Assembly: GCF_017565305.1 (NCBI RefSeq)
Contig: NZ_JAGEKP010000004.1
Location: forward strand, 372,001-436,000
Length of the DNA stretch: 64,000 nucleotides
Source of the DNA: Leifsonia sp. TF02-11
GTDB lineage: Bacteria; Actinomycetota; Actinomycetes; Actinomycetales; Microbacteriaceae
Direction: 5' to 3'
In this document: positions 11,667-21,273 of the stretch, piece after piece
Layout of the letters: each line of letters opens with the position of its first letter
Position numbering within the stretch: the first letter of the stretch is position 1
Translations under genes and position numbers: made by a program
The notes under the pieces: model-generated
Seen by the model: the letters and a program-made list of their open reading frames with translations, nothing else
What the model was told of the DNA's origin: nothing
Database searches by the model: none

Positions 11667-12845
11667 ATGCAGGATTTGAAGGTCATCGGGGTCGAGAACG
11701 GCGCGATCGTCGCCGTCGGCGACGACGGTGAGCGATTCCGCATCGCCGTCGACGACACGCTGCAGTCGAAGATCCGGCAGGTGCGGCAGCAGGCGTCCAC
11801 CGAAGGGCCCAAACTCTCGCCGCGCGAGATCCAGGCGCACATCCGCTCCGGGATGTCGGCCGACGACGTCGCCGCGGTCACCGGGGCGCCCCTGGACTAC
11901 GTCCAGCGCTTCGAGGGTCCGATCGTCGCCGAACGCGAACACGTCGTCGCGAGCGCGCTCAGCGTGCCGGTCCGCACCTCCGCGGAGGTCGACCCGATGG
12001 GCGACCCCGACACCTTCGGCTCGGTGATCCGCGACCGGCTGGCCTCGCTCGGCGTCTCCGGCGAGCGCTGGGCGAGCTGGAAGGACGAGGAGACCGGCTG
12101 GATCGTCAAGCTGGAGTTCACGGCAGACGAGATCGACCACGACGCCCGCTGGAGCTACGACCTGCGCAAGCACGCGCTCGCGCCCCTCAACTCGGAGGCG
12201 ACGACGCTCTCGCAGGCGGGCGAGCTGCGCGGCGGGGCGCTCATCCCCCGACTGCGCGCCGTGCTGCCGCACGAGGGCGAGCCGGACACCTCCCGCTTCG
12301 ACAGCGGCGCCTTCACCTTCCCCGCTCCCGGCGCCGACCTCCTCGGCCCCGAGGTGACGCAGCCGATCGAGCCGCTGGAGCCCCACGTGCCCGGCCGTGC
12401 CAGCAACTCCATCGCCGTCTCCGCGATCAAACGGGCCGACGACGAGACGCCGCGCGACCTGCACCAGACCGCCGACCTCCTCGAGGCCCTGCGCCGTCGC
12501 CGCGGCGAGCGCGAGGCCGCGAACTACGACGACCGCGGCCCGCAGCGCACGGAGCTCCCCGAGCGCCGCGACACCGGCCGACCGGAGGCCGGGCCGACGG
12601 ATGTCGAGCAGCCGACACTCCTCGACCCGCTGCCCTTCCGTCTCGTCGAGGAGAGCATCACCGTCATCGAGGAGTTCGCACCGGCGCCCGAGCAGCCCGC
12701 ACGGCCCGCAGCCACGCCGTCCGCGCCCTCCCCCGCCCAGCAGGAGCAGGTGCCCGCCTCGGGCGGACGCCGCAAGGGACGCGCCGCGATGCCGAGCTGG
12801 GACGAGATCGTCTTCGGCGCGCGCACGGACGACGACCTGGCCTGA
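11667..12845 (+). CDS. sepH: septation protein SepH
   Basis: Actinobacterial cell-division protein that binds FtsZ and promotes Z-ring assembly (known from Streptomyces and mycobacteria). It has 392 aa: the N-terminal DUF3071 domain (MQDLKVIGVENGAIVAVG, then an HTH-like stretch LSPREIQAHIRSGMSADDVA), followed by a long disordered Pro/Glu/Arg-rich region and a conserved C-terminus (RRKGRAAMPSWDEIVFG). The ATG at 11667 is chosen because the conserved N-terminus begins there and GGAAGG precedes it; the longer frame upstream is not family sequence. Confidence 0.92.
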   Translation: MQDLKVIGVENGAIVAVGDDGERFRIAVDDTLQSKIRQVRQQASTEGPKLSPREIQAHIRSGMSADDVAAVTGAPLDYVQRFEGPIVAEREHVVASALSVPVRTSAEVDPMGDPDTFGSVIRDRLASLGVSGERWASWKDEETGWIVKLEFTADEIDHDARWSYDLRKHALAPLNSEATTLSQAGELRGGALIPRLRAVLPHEGEPDTSRFDSGAFTFPAPGADLLGPEVTQPIEPLEPHVPGRASNSIAVSAIKRADDETPRDLHQTADLLEALRRRRGEREAANYDDRGPQRTELPERRDTGRPEAGPTDVEQPTLLDPLPFRLVEESITVIEEFAPAPEQPARPAATPSAPSPAQQEQVPASGGRRKGRAAMPSWDEIVFGARTDDDLA

Positions 12846-12851
12846 GCCGGT

Positions 12852-13985
12852 TCAGACCGCCGCGCCGAACCGCAGCAGCGGCACGCGTGTCTCCTCCGGC
12901 GTGAGCGACCCGTGCTGGCCGATCATGCTGCGTCCGGTGCGCTGCGGGTCGCGCGAGTCGTAGTAGGCGATGCGTTTGCGCGCGGCGACGAGCACGTCGC
13001 CGATCCGCGGGGCGACCTCCGGAGCGACGGTGGGACCGAACCAGCCGGCGGCGATGGCCTCGTCGCGGGTGGCGACCCAGGACCTGCCGCCCTCCACCGC
13101 GTTCCAGCGTGCTGCGATGTCCGCCGCGGTCGCACCGGGTCGCACGTAGAGGTGGAGCAGTCGTGGCTCGCCGGCGACCTCGTCGACGCCCTCCAGCAGC
13201 TCCGGCGCGGTGTCGTACAGCACGTGGCCGCTCTCGGGGATGTCGACGATCCCGTGGTCGGCCGTCACCAGCACACCGTGGGCCGGACCGAGGGCGGCGG
13301 CCAGCTGCGCGACCAGGCCGTCGAGCGTCTCGAGCTCGGCCGTCCAGCGCGGCGACTCCCAGCCGCGCGCGTGAGCCGCCTGATCGAGCTCGGCGACGTA
13401 GAGATAGGTGAGACCAGGGCCGGGCGTGCGGAGGATGTCCCGCACGGCGTCGAAGCGATCCGCCATGGTGCGGCCGGCGATGAACTCGGCTCCGCGGAGG
13501 ATCGCGTGGGTGAACCCCGAGTCCGCGTAGGCGGGCACCCCCACCGCGTAGGCGGCGACTCCGGCGGCCGACGCCGCCTCGAAGACCGTCCGCGAGCGCT
13601 GCCAGACGGCCGGGTCCATCTTCTCGTCCCAGCCGTTCAGCTGGTTGGTGAGCCGGCCGGCATCGTCGCGCACCCGGTAGCCCACCAGCCCGTGCTCCCC
13701 CGGCATCGTGCCGGTCGTGAGCGTGGCGAGCGCTGCGGCCGTCGTCGTCGGGAATCCCGCGTCGATCGTCGTCGCCTTGCCGAGACGGGAGGCCAGAGTG
13801 CGGGCGTGCCCCTCGCGCGCCTTGAGCGCTGCCGCGCCGAGGCCGTCGACCACGACGACCACCGCGTGCTGCAACGGGCGGAGACCGAGCGCGTTCGGCC
13901 GCCCCTGCACCGCTGCCAGCGAACTCGGAAGAACCGTGGCGAGGCTCGCCGGGGTGGTGAACGCGGCCGGTAGCATGGAGGGCAT
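12852..13985 (-). CDS. alkaline phosphatase superfamily nucleotide pyrophosphatase/phosphodiesterase
   Basis: Protein of 377 aa in the type I phosphodiesterase/nucleotide pyrophosphatase branch. Metal and nucleophile positions are visible: VVVVVDGLG (Asp), [15 protein letters not shown] (Thr nucleophile), VAELDQAAH (Asp/His) and VTADHGIVD (Asp-His). No signal peptide is obvious, so it is probably cytoplasmic. Its exact substrate is unknown. It is convergent with sepH (6 bases apart) and divergent from parC. Confidence 0.88.
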   Translation of the reverse strand: MPSMLPAAFTTPASLATVLPSSLAAVQGRPNALGLRPLQHAVVVVVDGLGAAALKAREGHARTLASRLGKATTIDAGFPTTTAAALATLTTGTMPGEHGLVGYRVRDDAGRLTNQLNGWDEKMDPAVWQRSRTVFEAASAAGVAAYAVGVPAYADSGFTHAILRGAEFIAGRTMADRFDAVRDILRTPGPGLTYLYVAELDQAAHARGWESPRWTAELETLDGLVAQLAAALGPAHGVLVTADHGIVDIPESGHVLYDTAPELLEGVDEVAGEPRLLHLYVRPGATAADIAARWNAVEGGRSWVATRDEAIAAGWFGPTVAPEVAPRIGDVLVAARKRIAYYDSRDPQRTGRSMIGQHGSLTPEETRVPLLRFGAAV

Positions 13986-14063
13986 CCGGCCCAGTCTGTC
14001 ACAGCTGGACGGACGGGAGCCGTCGAACCCGCGCCTCCTGCCGCCCCATCACCGAATGCACGA

Positions 14064-16541
14064 ATGACACCAGCAGACGATCAGGCCCCGGTAACAGAAC
14101 GCATCGAAGACGTCGACGTCACGACGGAGATGCAGGGGTCGTTCCTCGAGTACGCCTACTCGGTCATCTACTCCCGCGCCCTCCCCGACGCCCGGGACGG
14201 CCTGAAGCCCGTGCAGCGCCGCATCCTCTACATGATGACCGAGATGGGCCTGCGGCCCGACCGTGGTCACGTGAAGTCCGCGCGCGTCACCGGCGAGGTG
14301 ATGGGAAAGCTGCACCCGCACGGCGACAGCGCCATCTACGACGCCCTGGTGCGGATGGCGCAGGACTTCACCCTGCGCGTTCCGCTGGTCGACGGCCACG
14401 GCAACTTCGGCTCGCTCGACGACGGTCCCGCCGCCGCCCGGTACACCGAGGCCAGACTCGCGGCCGCCGCGCTCGCGCTGACGGAAGACCTCGACGAAGA
14501 CGTCGTCGACTTCGTCCCGAACTACGACAACCAGCTGCTGCAGCCGGATGTACTGCCCGCGGCCTTCCCGAACCTCCTCGTCAACGGCGCGAGCGGCATC
14601 GCCGTCGGCATGGCCACCAACATGGCCCCGCACAACCTCGTGGAGGTCGTCGGCGCCGCACGGCACCTGCTCGCGAACCCGGAGGCGACGCTCGACGAGC
14701 TGATGGACTACGTGCCGGGGCCCGACCTCCCGAGCGGCGGCACCATCGCCGGCCTCGCCGGGGTGCGCGACGCCTACGCCACCGGCCGCGGCAGCTTCCG
14801 GATGCGCGCGAAGGTCTCCGTGGAGTCGATCACCGCCCGCAAGAACGGCCTCGTGGTCACCGAGCTGCCCTATATGGTCGGCCCGGAGAAGGTGATCGAG
14901 AAGATCAAGGACGGCGTCAACGCGAAGAAGCTGAACGGCATCTCCGACGTCACCGACCTGTCCGACCGTCAGCACGGTCTCCGTCTCGTCATCGGCATCA
15001 AGACGGGCTTCAGTCCAGAGGCGGTGCTCGAGCAGCTCTACCGGCACACGCCGCTGGAGGAGGGCTTCGCGATCAACAACGTGGCCCTCGTCGCCGGCGG
15101 CCCGCAGACCCTCGGTCTGCGCGAGCTGCTGCGGGTCTACCTCGACCATCGCGTCAGCGTCGTCACCCGGCGCTCGGAGTTCCGGCTGGCCCGGCGCAAG
15201 GAGCGGCTGCACCTGGTCGAGGGCCTCCTGGTCGCGATCCTCGACATCGACGAGGTCATCCAGGTCATCCGCACCTCCGACGACACCGATGCGGCGCGCA
15301 CCCGGCTGCAGCAGGTCTTCGACCTGAGCACACTGCAGGCCGACTACATCCTCGAGCTGCGACTGCGCAGACTCACCCGGTTCTCGCGCATCGAGCTGGA
15401 GACCGAGCGCGACCAGCTGCGGGCCGAGATCGCCGAGCTGGAGGAGCTCCTCGCCAGCCGGGCGCGCATCGAGACGCTCGTGTCCGACGAGCTGGAGCAG
15501 GTCGCCGCGAAGTTCGGCACCCCGCGCCGCACGCTGCTGACCGAGGCCAAGCCGTCGATCGCCGGGTCCGGCTCCCGCAGCAAGGCCACGACCGTGCAGC
15601 TGGAGGTCGCCGACGTCCCGTGCCGGGTGTATCTGTCGACCACGGGCCGGATCCTCCGCGTCGATGCGGTGGCAGACGGGGCTGAGGGCGACGGACTCGA
15701 CCGCATCCAGCCGCCGGCCCGCCGCAGCAAGCACGACGCGATCCTCTCCCAGCTCGACACCACGAGCCGCAGCGAGATCGGCGCGATCACCGATCGGGGC
15801 CGGCTCATCCGGTTCTCGCCCGTCGACCTCCCCGCCGCGCCGGTCAACTCCGTGCAGCTCGGCGCCGGGGTCAAGGTGACCGACTACCTGGCGCTCGCCG
15901 ACCGCACGGAGCGAGTGCTCGCGGTCGTGTCGCTGTCGTCGGATCAGCCGATCGCGCTCGGGACCCGGCAGGGCGTCGTCAAGCGCGTCACCCCGGGCGA
16001 CTGGGCCAACAAGCCGGAGTTCGAGGTCATCACGCTGAAGTCCGGCGACGCCGTCGTCGGCGCCGCGCAGACCGCGGACGACGCCGAGCTCGTGTTCGTG
16101 GCGAGCGACTCGCAGCTGCTGCGGTTCGCCGCGAAGTCGGTGCGGCCGCAGGGCCGGTCGGCCGGCGGCATGGCCGGCATCAACCTCGCCGCCGACGCGC
16201 GCGTGGTGTTCTTCGGTGCGGTGGAGGCCGCCGACCGCGACCGGGCGGAGGTCGTCACGATCGCCGTCAGCGACCAGACCCTCCCCGGCGCAGACCCGGG
16301 CAGCGGCAAGGTGAGCGACTTCGGCGAGTTCCCGGCGAAGGGCCGGGCGACCGGCGGTGTGCGTTCGCAGCGCTTCCTCAAGGGCGAGACCGAGCTGGCG
16401 CTCGCCTGGGTGGGCGCGTCCCCACTCGCCGTCGGCCCCGACGGCGCCGCGCGCGTGCTCCCCGAGGGCGGCTCGCGCCGCGACGGCTCCGGAACCCCGC
16501 TCGACATGGTCGTCGGCTCCCTCGGTCACCGCCTGGCGTAG
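14064..16541 (+). CDS. parC: DNA topoisomerase IV subunit A
   Basis: Breaks and rejoins DNA to unlink replicated chromosomes, acting with ParE (16739-18823). The 825-aa protein has the GyrA/ParC winged-helix domain with [17 protein letters not shown], the quinolone-determining [10 protein letters not shown] and the active-site Tyr127 in AARYTEAR, followed by the tower, coiled coil and beta-pinwheel C-terminal domain. The typical GyrA-box (QRRGGRG) is absent from the C-terminal domain, favouring topo IV over gyrase. Its pairing tail-to-tail with the B subunit, instead of an operon, is a feature of this locus. Confidence 0.92.
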   Translation: MTPADDQAPVTERIEDVDVTTEMQGSFLEYAYSVIYSRALPDARDGLKPVQRRILYMMTEMGLRPDRGHVKSARVTGEVMGKLHPHGDSAIYDALVRMAQDFTLRVPLVDGHGNFGSLDDGPAAARYTEARLAAAALALTEDLDEDVVDFVPNYDNQLLQPDVLPAAFPNLLVNGASGIAVGMATNMAPHNLVEVVGAARHLLANPEATLDELMDYVPGPDLPSGGTIAGLAGVRDAYATGRGSFRMRAKVSVESITARKNGLVVTELPYMVGPEKVIEKIKDGVNAKKLNGISDVTDLSDRQHGLRLVIGIKTGFSPEAVLEQLYRHTPLEEGFAINNVALVAGGPQTLGLRELLRVYLDHRVSVVTRRSEFRLARRKERLHLVEGLLVAILDIDEVIQVIRTSDDTDAARTRLQQVFDLSTLQADYILELRLRRLTRFSRIELETERDQLRAEIAELEELLASRARIETLVSDELEQVAAKFGTPRRTLLTEAKPSIAGSGSRSKATTVQLEVADVPCRVYLSTTGRILRVDAVADGAEGDGLDRIQPPARRSKHDAILSQLDTTSRSEIGAITDRGRLIRFSPVDLPAAPVNSVQLGAGVKVTDYLALADRTERVLAVVSLSSDQPIALGTRQGVVKRVTPGDWANKPEFEVITLKSGDAVVGAAQTADDAELVFVASDSQLLRFAAKSVRPQGRSAGGMAGINLAADARVVFFGAVEAADRDRAEVVTIAVSDQTLPGADPGSGKVSDFGEFPAKGRATGGVRSQRFLKGETELALAWVGASPLAVGPDGAARVLPEGGSRRDGSGTPLDMVVGSLGHRLA

Positions 16542-16542
16542 C

Positions 16543-16737
16543 CAACGGAGGAGATCCGGCGGCCGTCCCGGCGCGCCGTCAGCTAACGGAGGAGACTCGG
16601 CCTCTTTCTGCCCCGATCTCCTCCGTTACCGACGCGCCGAGGCGCGGGCAACGGAGGAGTGCCGGGTCCAGCAGCGTTGGATCTCCTCCGCTACCTGCGA
16701 CCCGCCGGGCGGCAGGCGCACATCTCCTCCGCTACCG
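16543..16737. repeat. cluster of AACGGAGGAGA repeats between parC and parE
   Basis: Six copies of a 12-base unit lie in under 200 bases: three forward (YAACGGAGGAG at about 16543, 16583 and 16648) and three reverse (TCTCCTCCGYTACC at about 16617, 16683 and 16724). The forward/reverse pair 16584/16628 can form a 12-base perfect stem with a GC-poor loop; the next pair can form a similar one. No gene is seen in the gap. The same unit recurs at 58771-58856. The position between convergent stops suggests terminator or REP function. Confidence 0.8.
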
Positions 16738-16738
16738 A

Positions 16739-18823
16739 CTACGCGTCGATGCGGGCGCGGGACAGGTCGTCCGCGCTCGCGATGAGGAACTCCTTGCGCG
16801 GCGCGACGTCGTTGCCCATCAGCAGCTCGAACACGCGGTTCGCGGCCTCCGCGTCGGAGACGCGCACGCGGCGCAGCGTGCGGTGCGCTCGGTCCATCGT
16901 CGTCGTCGCCAGCTGGTCCGCGTCCATCTCGCCGAGGCCCTTGTAGCGCTGGATGGGCTCCTGGTACTTCCTGCCGCGCTTCTTCAGATCGGCGAGTACG
17001 GCCTGGAGCTCCGCCTCCGAGTACGTGTAGATCGTCTCGTTGGGCTTCGAGCCGGGATTGATCGCGACCACCCGGTGGAGCGGCGGCACGGCGGCGAACA
17101 CCCGGCCCTCCTCGATCATCGGGCGCATGTAGCGGAAGAACAGCGTCAGCAGCAGGGTGCGGATGTGCGCCCCGTCGACATCGGCGTCCGACATGATGAT
17201 GACCTTGCCGTAGCGGGCCGACCCGATCTCGAAGGAACGGCCGGAACCTGCACCGATCACCTGGATGATCGCCGCGCACTCGGCGTTCGACAGCATGTCG
17301 GACACCGAGGCCTTCTGCACGTTCAGGATCTTGCCGCGGATCGGCAGCAGCGCCTGGTACTCGCTGTCGCGGGCGCGACGCGCGGTTCCGAGCGCCGAGT
17401 CGCCCTCCACGATGAACAGCTCGCTGTTGGCGACGTCGCTCGACCGGCAGTCGACGAGCTTCGCGGGCAGGGAGGAGGTCTCCAGCGCGTTCTTGCGGCG
17501 CTGCGTCTCCTTGTGCGCCCGCGCCGAGATCCGGGACTTCATCTCGGCGACGACCTTGTCGAGCACGAGCGCCGACTGCGCCTTGTCGTCGCGCTTGGAC
17601 GACGAGAAGCGCTCGGCGAGGGCCTTCTGGATGACGTTCGCGACGATCGTGCGCACGGCAGGGGTGCCGAGCACCTCCTTCGTCTGGCCCTCGAACTGCG
17701 GTTCGGGGAGGCGCACCGTGAGCACAGCTGTAAGGCCCGCCATCACGTCGTCCTTCTCGAGCTTGTCCGTCCCCGCCTTGAGGCGGCGCGCGTTCTGCTC
17801 GACCTGCTGGCGCAGGAACTTGAGCAGGCCCTGGTCGAAGCCGGTCTGGTGGCTGCCGCCCTTGGGGGTGGCGATGATGTTGACGAACGACCGCATCACG
17901 GTGTCGTAGCCGGTGCCCCAGCGCAGCGCGATGTCGACCTGGCACTCGCGCTTGAGCTCGGTCGGCACCATCGCGCCGCTCTCGGACAGCACGGGCACGG
18001 TCTCGGTGAAGTGGCCCTCGCCGCTGAGCCGCCAGGTCTCGGTGATCGGGCTGTCCGGCGCGAGGAAGTCCACGAACTCAGAGATGCCGCCGTCGTAGCT
18101 GAAGGTGGTCCGCTCACCCTCGGCCGAGCGCTGGTCGTCGATCGTGATGGCGAGACCCGGCACGAGGAACGCCGTCTGCCGCGCGCGGCCGATCAGGTCG
18201 TCGACAGAGAACTCGGCGCCCTTGGTGAACACCTGACGGTCGGCCCAGTAGCGGATGCGCGTGCCGGTCACGCCCTTGGCGACCTTGCCGGCGATGCGCA
18301 GCTCGCTGTCGCTGACGAACGGGGAGAAGGCGGCGTCGGGGCTCGGGGCGGCGGAGCCGTCGGCGAACACGCCGGGCTCGCCACGGTGGAACGACATCGC
18401 CCAGGTCTTGCCGTCGCGGTCGACCTCCACGTCGAGCCGCTCGGACAGCGCGTTGACCACCGACGCGCCGACGCCGTGGAGGCCGCCGGAGGCCGCGTAC
18501 GAACCAGAGCCGAACTTGCCGCCGGCGTGCAGCTTGGTGAACACGACCTCCACACCGGTCAGCCCGGTCTTCGGCTCGACGTCGACGGGGATGCCGCGCG
18601 CCTTGTCGCGGACCTCGACGCTGTCGTCCGGGTGCAGGATGACCTCGATGGCGCTGCCGTGCCCGGCGAGCGCCTCGTCGACGGAGTTGTCGATGATCTC
18701 CCACAGGCAGTGCATGAGGCCGCGCGAGTCGGTGGAGCCGATGTACATGCCGGGACGCTTGCGCACCGCCTCCAGGCCCTCCAGCACCGAGAGGTGCCTC
18801 GCCGAATAGTCCGAGCTCGCCAC
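16739..18823 (-). CDS. parE: DNA topoisomerase IV subunit B
   Basis: ATPase subunit of topoisomerase IV, partner of ParC. The 694-aa protein has the GHKL ATP site (E42 and N46 in WEIIDNSVDEA, then GRGIPV-like ARGIPVD and GGLHGVGASVVNAL), the transducer domain, and the TOPRIM domain with FIVEGDSALG and DADVDGAHIRTLLL, ending with the usual C-terminal IDA. The GTG at 18823 is chosen because AAGGAG stands six bases before it and VASSDYSARHLSVLEGL begins there; an ATG at 18886 would add 21 non-conserved residues. Confidence 0.93.
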   Translation of the reverse strand: MASSDYSARHLSVLEGLEAVRKRPGMYIGSTDSRGLMHCLWEIIDNSVDEALAGHGSAIEVILHPDDSVEVRDKARGIPVDVEPKTGLTGVEVVFTKLHAGGKFGSGSYAASGGLHGVGASVVNALSERLDVEVDRDGKTWAMSFHRGEPGVFADGSAAPSPDAAFSPFVSDSELRIAGKVAKGVTGTRIRYWADRQVFTKGAEFSVDDLIGRARQTAFLVPGLAITIDDQRSAEGERTTFSYDGGISEFVDFLAPDSPITETWRLSGEGHFTETVPVLSESGAMVPTELKRECQVDIALRWGTGYDTVMRSFVNIIATPKGGSHQTGFDQGLLKFLRQQVEQNARRLKAGTDKLEKDDVMAGLTAVLTVRLPEPQFEGQTKEVLGTPAVRTIVANVIQKALAERFSSSKRDDKAQSALVLDKVVAEMKSRISARAHKETQRRKNALETSSLPAKLVDCRSSDVANSELFIVEGDSALGTARRARDSEYQALLPIRGKILNVQKASVSDMLSNAECAAIIQVIGAGSGRSFEIGSARYGKVIIMSDADVDGAHIRTLLLTLFFRYMRPMIEEGRVFAAVPPLHRVVAINPGSKPNETIYTYSEAELQAVLADLKKRGRKYQEPIQRYKGLGEMDADQLATTTMDRAHRTLRRVRVSDAEAANRVFELLMGNDVAPRKEFLIASADDLSRARIDA

Positions 18824-18979
18824 GAGCGCTCCTTGTGTTCCGTGCCTGTTCCGTGCGGGCCCGCTGTCGTTCCGGGCGCCGTGCATCCTCCAGAGTAAGC
18901 GGTGCGCGGGGTGAACCCACGATCGACACCCGCGAGGCCGGAGGCTACGCGTTGAGCGAAATAGCAGCCAATACGCGCC

Positions 18980-19008
18980 TTGCGGCCGGGTTTACGTGGT
19001 TCTATAGA
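18980..19008 (+). promoter_or_regulatory. sigma-70-type promoter for the DUF7455 gene
   Basis: TTGCGG (18980-18985) and TATAGA (19003-19008) are separated by exactly 17 bases and lie 40 bases before the DUF7455 start. It is the clearest housekeeping promoter in the window. Confidence 0.6.
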
Positions 19009-19047
19009 GATACCGAGTTCACCGGTTGCGACGGAAAGGAGCATCAC

Positions 19048-19284
19048 ATGTCTACTATCACCTCGGAGAACGGTGCGGTTGACGAGCTCGAGTCGGGGCC
19101 GCAACTCACGGCCGCGGACCGCTGCGACAGCTGTGGCGCTCAGGCGTACATCCGCGTCGTCGTCAACAACGGCGAACTCCTCTTCTGCGCCCACCACGGC
19201 AAGAAGCACCAGGAGAAGCTCTCGCAGATCGCGCACAGCTGGCACGACGAGACCGCGCGTCTCTTCGAAGAGCAGCGCGCTTAG
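19048..19284 (+). CDS. DUF7455 small zinc-ribbon protein
   Basis: A 78-aa protein with a CDSCGAQAY knuckle and a second LLFCAHHGKKH element, giving Cys/His ligands for one zinc. This matches the actinobacterial DUF7455 family, often near sigma factor or topoisomerase genes; function unknown. The ATG at 19048 follows GGAAAGGAG at good spacing and the promoter above. It is transcribed away from parE and leads into the racemase-like genes, 49 bases before the next start. Confidence 0.87.
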   Translation: MSTITSENGAVDELESGPQLTAADRCDSCGAQAYIRVVVNNGELLFCAHHGKKHQEKLSQIAHSWHDETARLFEEQRA

Positions 19285-19333
19285 GCCCACCCGGAGTCCG
19301 CGGTACGAGCCTCGAGACGGAGCTGATCGGGCG

Positions 19334-20062
19334 ATGGCAGGAGCCACCGGCGTGCGCAGACGCGCATTCGTCGACCTCGACGCCATCCGATCGAACGCCT
19401 CCGCTGTCGCCTCTGCACCCCTCCCCGACTGCACCGCCGATCTTCGCGCCGACGCGTACGGCCACGGGCTCATCCCCGTGGCGCGTGCGCTGACCGACGC
19501 GGGGGTCGGCGGTTTTCTCGTCTCCCGGGTGGAGGACGCCTCTGCGTTGGCCGATGCCGGCATCCCCGCCCCCGCGCACGTGGGAGCTCCGGCCGGCCGG
19601 CACGCGAGCGGCGCGCAGAATCTGCTCGGCCCGCAGCTCCTCGGCCTCGACGCCTCCCATCCGACGACGCCGGCGCTGCGCCTGACGGCCGAGATCATCG
19701 CCGTCAAGCGCGTGGGCGCCGACCGCGGCGTGTCGTACGGCTACACGTACCGCACCGAGCGGCCGACCACGCTCGTGCTCGTCGCACTCGGCTATGCCGA
19801 CGGCATCCTGCGGGTCGCGTCGAACAAGGCGCCCGTGCTCGTCGGCGCGACGACGGGGCGCGTCACCGGACGCATCGCGATGGACCAGTTCGTGGTCGAT
19901 GTCGGCGACACGGACGCTGCGCCCGGCGACCCGGTCGTCCTGTTCGGCGACCCTGCACGCGGCGAGCCCGCCGCCACCGACTGGGAGGCGGCGCTCGGCG
20001 TCGCCGCACCCGTCATCACGAGCCGGCTGGGCCGGCGGATCGAACGGGTCTACACGCCGTGA
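19334..20062 (+). CDS. short alanine-racemase-like protein lacking the PLP lysine (C-terminal-domain type)
   Basis: A 242-aa protein homologous to alanine racemase (usual length 360-390) but with most of the TIM barrel missing. Its N-terminus aligns with the start of Alr (RRRAFVDLDAIRSNA), but the signature reads ADLRADAYGHGL, so Arg38 (codon CGC) replaces the PLP Schiff-base lysine. After about residue 110 it jumps to the C-terminal domain: GVSYGYTY (Tyr135, equal to catalytic Tyr265 of Geobacillus Alr), ALGYADG (Tyr154) and RIAMDQ (Met183-Asp184, equal to 312-313). The residues missing include those equal to Arg136, His166 and Arg219. Alone it should not be an active racemase. It lies 37 bases upstream of the full-length alr, which lacks exactly the parts kept here, so a heterodimer is the favoured reading. 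A decaying paralogue is the alternative, but the frame is intact. Confidence 0.85.
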   Translation: MAGATGVRRRAFVDLDAIRSNASAVASAPLPDCTADLRADAYGHGLIPVARALTDAGVGGFLVSRVEDASALADAGIPAPAHVGAPAGRHASGAQNLLGPQLLGLDASHPTTPALRLTAEIIAVKRVGADRGVSYGYTYRTERPTTLVLVALGYADGILRVASNKAPVLVGATTGRVTGRIAMDQFVVDVGDTDAAPGDPVVLFGDPARGEPAATDWEAALGVAAPVITSRLGRRIERVYTP

Positions 20063-20099
20063 CCCACGACTACGGCCACCCGACGAGGAGCGCGAGCGC

Positions 20100-21176
20100 A
20101 TGACCATCGTGGACGCGATCGACGAGCCGCTCCCCCGCGCGGTCATCGACCTGGCGGCCCTCCGCCGGAACGTGGCGCATCTCACTCGGCTGATCGCTCC
20201 GGCGCAGACCATGCTCGCGGTGAAGGCCGACGCCTACGGCCACGGGCTCATCCCGATCGCCGAGGCGGGGCTCGAGGCTGGAGCGACCTCCCTCGCCGTC
20301 CTGGAGGTGACGGCCGGGCTGGTGCTGCGCAGCGCGGGCATCACCGTGCCGCTGCTGGCGTGGCTGCACGGCCGCGACACCGACTGGCGCGCGGCCATCG
20401 AAGCCGACATCGAGCTCGGCATCTCCGCGATCTGGCAGCTCGAGGCGATCGCGGAGGCCGGCGCCGACCGGCGAGCGGTCATCCACCTCAAGGTCGACAC
20501 CGGCCTCAGCCGCAACGGCGCCACGCGCGAAGACTGGCCGCACCTGATCGACGCCGCGCTCGAGCTGGAGCGGCGCGGGATCGTCCGCATCCGCGCCGCC
20601 TGGTCGCACCTGGCCGACGCGTCGCTCGCGGATGACGAGGCCGCTCTGGCGGAGTTCCGCAGCGCGGTCGCGGAGGCCGAGGCGCGCGGCGCACGGTTCG
20701 AGGTGCTGCACCTCGCCGCGAGTTCAGCGGGCATCCGGATGCCCGAAGCGCGCTTCGACTTCGTGCGGTTCGGCATCGCCGCCTACGGCTTCTCGCCGTT
20801 CGACGACAGCACGGGCGCCGAACTCGGGCTGGAGGCCGTCATGCGTCTGGAAGCTCCGGTCACCGAGGTGCATGTCGGCGGCACCACGCGGGCGCGACTC
20901 GCGATCGGCTACGGCGACGGCATCCCGACGCTCGGGATCGCGAAGACCTCGGTGCTCCTGGCCGGCCGCCGCTGCCCCGTGATCGAGGTGGACGTCGACT
21001 CCATGCTCGTCGAAGCGGGTCCCGCGCGGGTGAACGTCGGCGACACGGCCGTGTTGTTCGGCACCGGGCGCGACGGCGACGTCACCGCCGAGAAATACGC
21101 CGACTGGGCCGAGACGATCGCCGATGAGATGGTCACCGGCGTCGCCTCGCGCGTCCCCCGCGTCTACATCAACTAG
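20100..21176 (+). CDS. alr: alanine racemase, barrel-complete subunit with altered C-terminal active-site motifs
   Basis: Racemises L- and D-alanine for peptidoglycan using PLP. The 358-aa protein has the PLP lysine Lys42 in AVKADAYGHG, Lys131 and Arg138 in KVDTGLSRNG, the His in AWSHLADAS, the Ser in HLAASSAG and Arg223 in FVRFGIAAYG. In the C-terminal domain, the segment that should carry VSYGATYT is missing: VHVGG runs straight into TTRARLAIGYGDG. The MDQ motif reads VDS (Val299-Asp300-Ser301). The catalytic tyrosine and methionine that a subunit donates across the dimer are therefore absent, while the short neighbour has both. Its TAG stop is part of the CTAG target duplication of the downstream insertion sequence, so the stop codon is intact. 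Confidence 0.88.
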   Translation: MTIVDAIDEPLPRAVIDLAALRRNVAHLTRLIAPAQTMLAVKADAYGHGLIPIAEAGLEAGATSLAVLEVTAGLVLRSAGITVPLLAWLHGRDTDWRAAIEADIELGISAIWQLEAIAEAGADRRAVIHLKVDTGLSRNGATREDWPHLIDAALELERRGIVRIRAAWSHLADASLADDEAALAEFRSAVAEAEARGARFEVLHLAASSAGIRMPEARFDFVRFGIAAYGFSPFDDSTGAELGLEAVMRLEAPVTEVHVGGTTRARLAIGYGDGIPTLGIAKTSVLLAGRRCPVIEVDVDSMLVEAGPARVNVGDTAVLFGTGRDGDVTAEKYADWAETIADEMVTGVASRVPRVYIN

Positions 21177-21192
21177 GCCGTGTCTGACAAAT
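21173..21192 (+). repeat. left IS end: CTAG target duplication plus terminal inverted repeat
   Basis: CTAG followed by GCCGTGTCTGACAAAT. The TAG of the alr stop codon is inside the duplicated target. Confidence 0.8.
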
Positions 21193-21273
21193 GAATCTGC
21201 GGTGTGCTGGAAGTCTTGATCCGCGTCGCGGTTTCAGATCCTGTCGGATGCTCAGTGGTCGCTGATTAAGGAG

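Noticed and set aside
16543-16737. GGAGGAGA repeats as a CRISPR array or as tandem ribosome sites
   Set aside because: Units are short, occur in both directions and have irregular spacing; no start codons at the right distance.
19334-20062. Short racemase-like gene as a pseudogene
   Set aside because: The frame has no stop or shift, the C-terminal motifs are exact and it sits upstream of alr in the same direction; random decay would not keep SYG, GYADG and MDQ. Decay is still the main alternative to the heterodimer idea.
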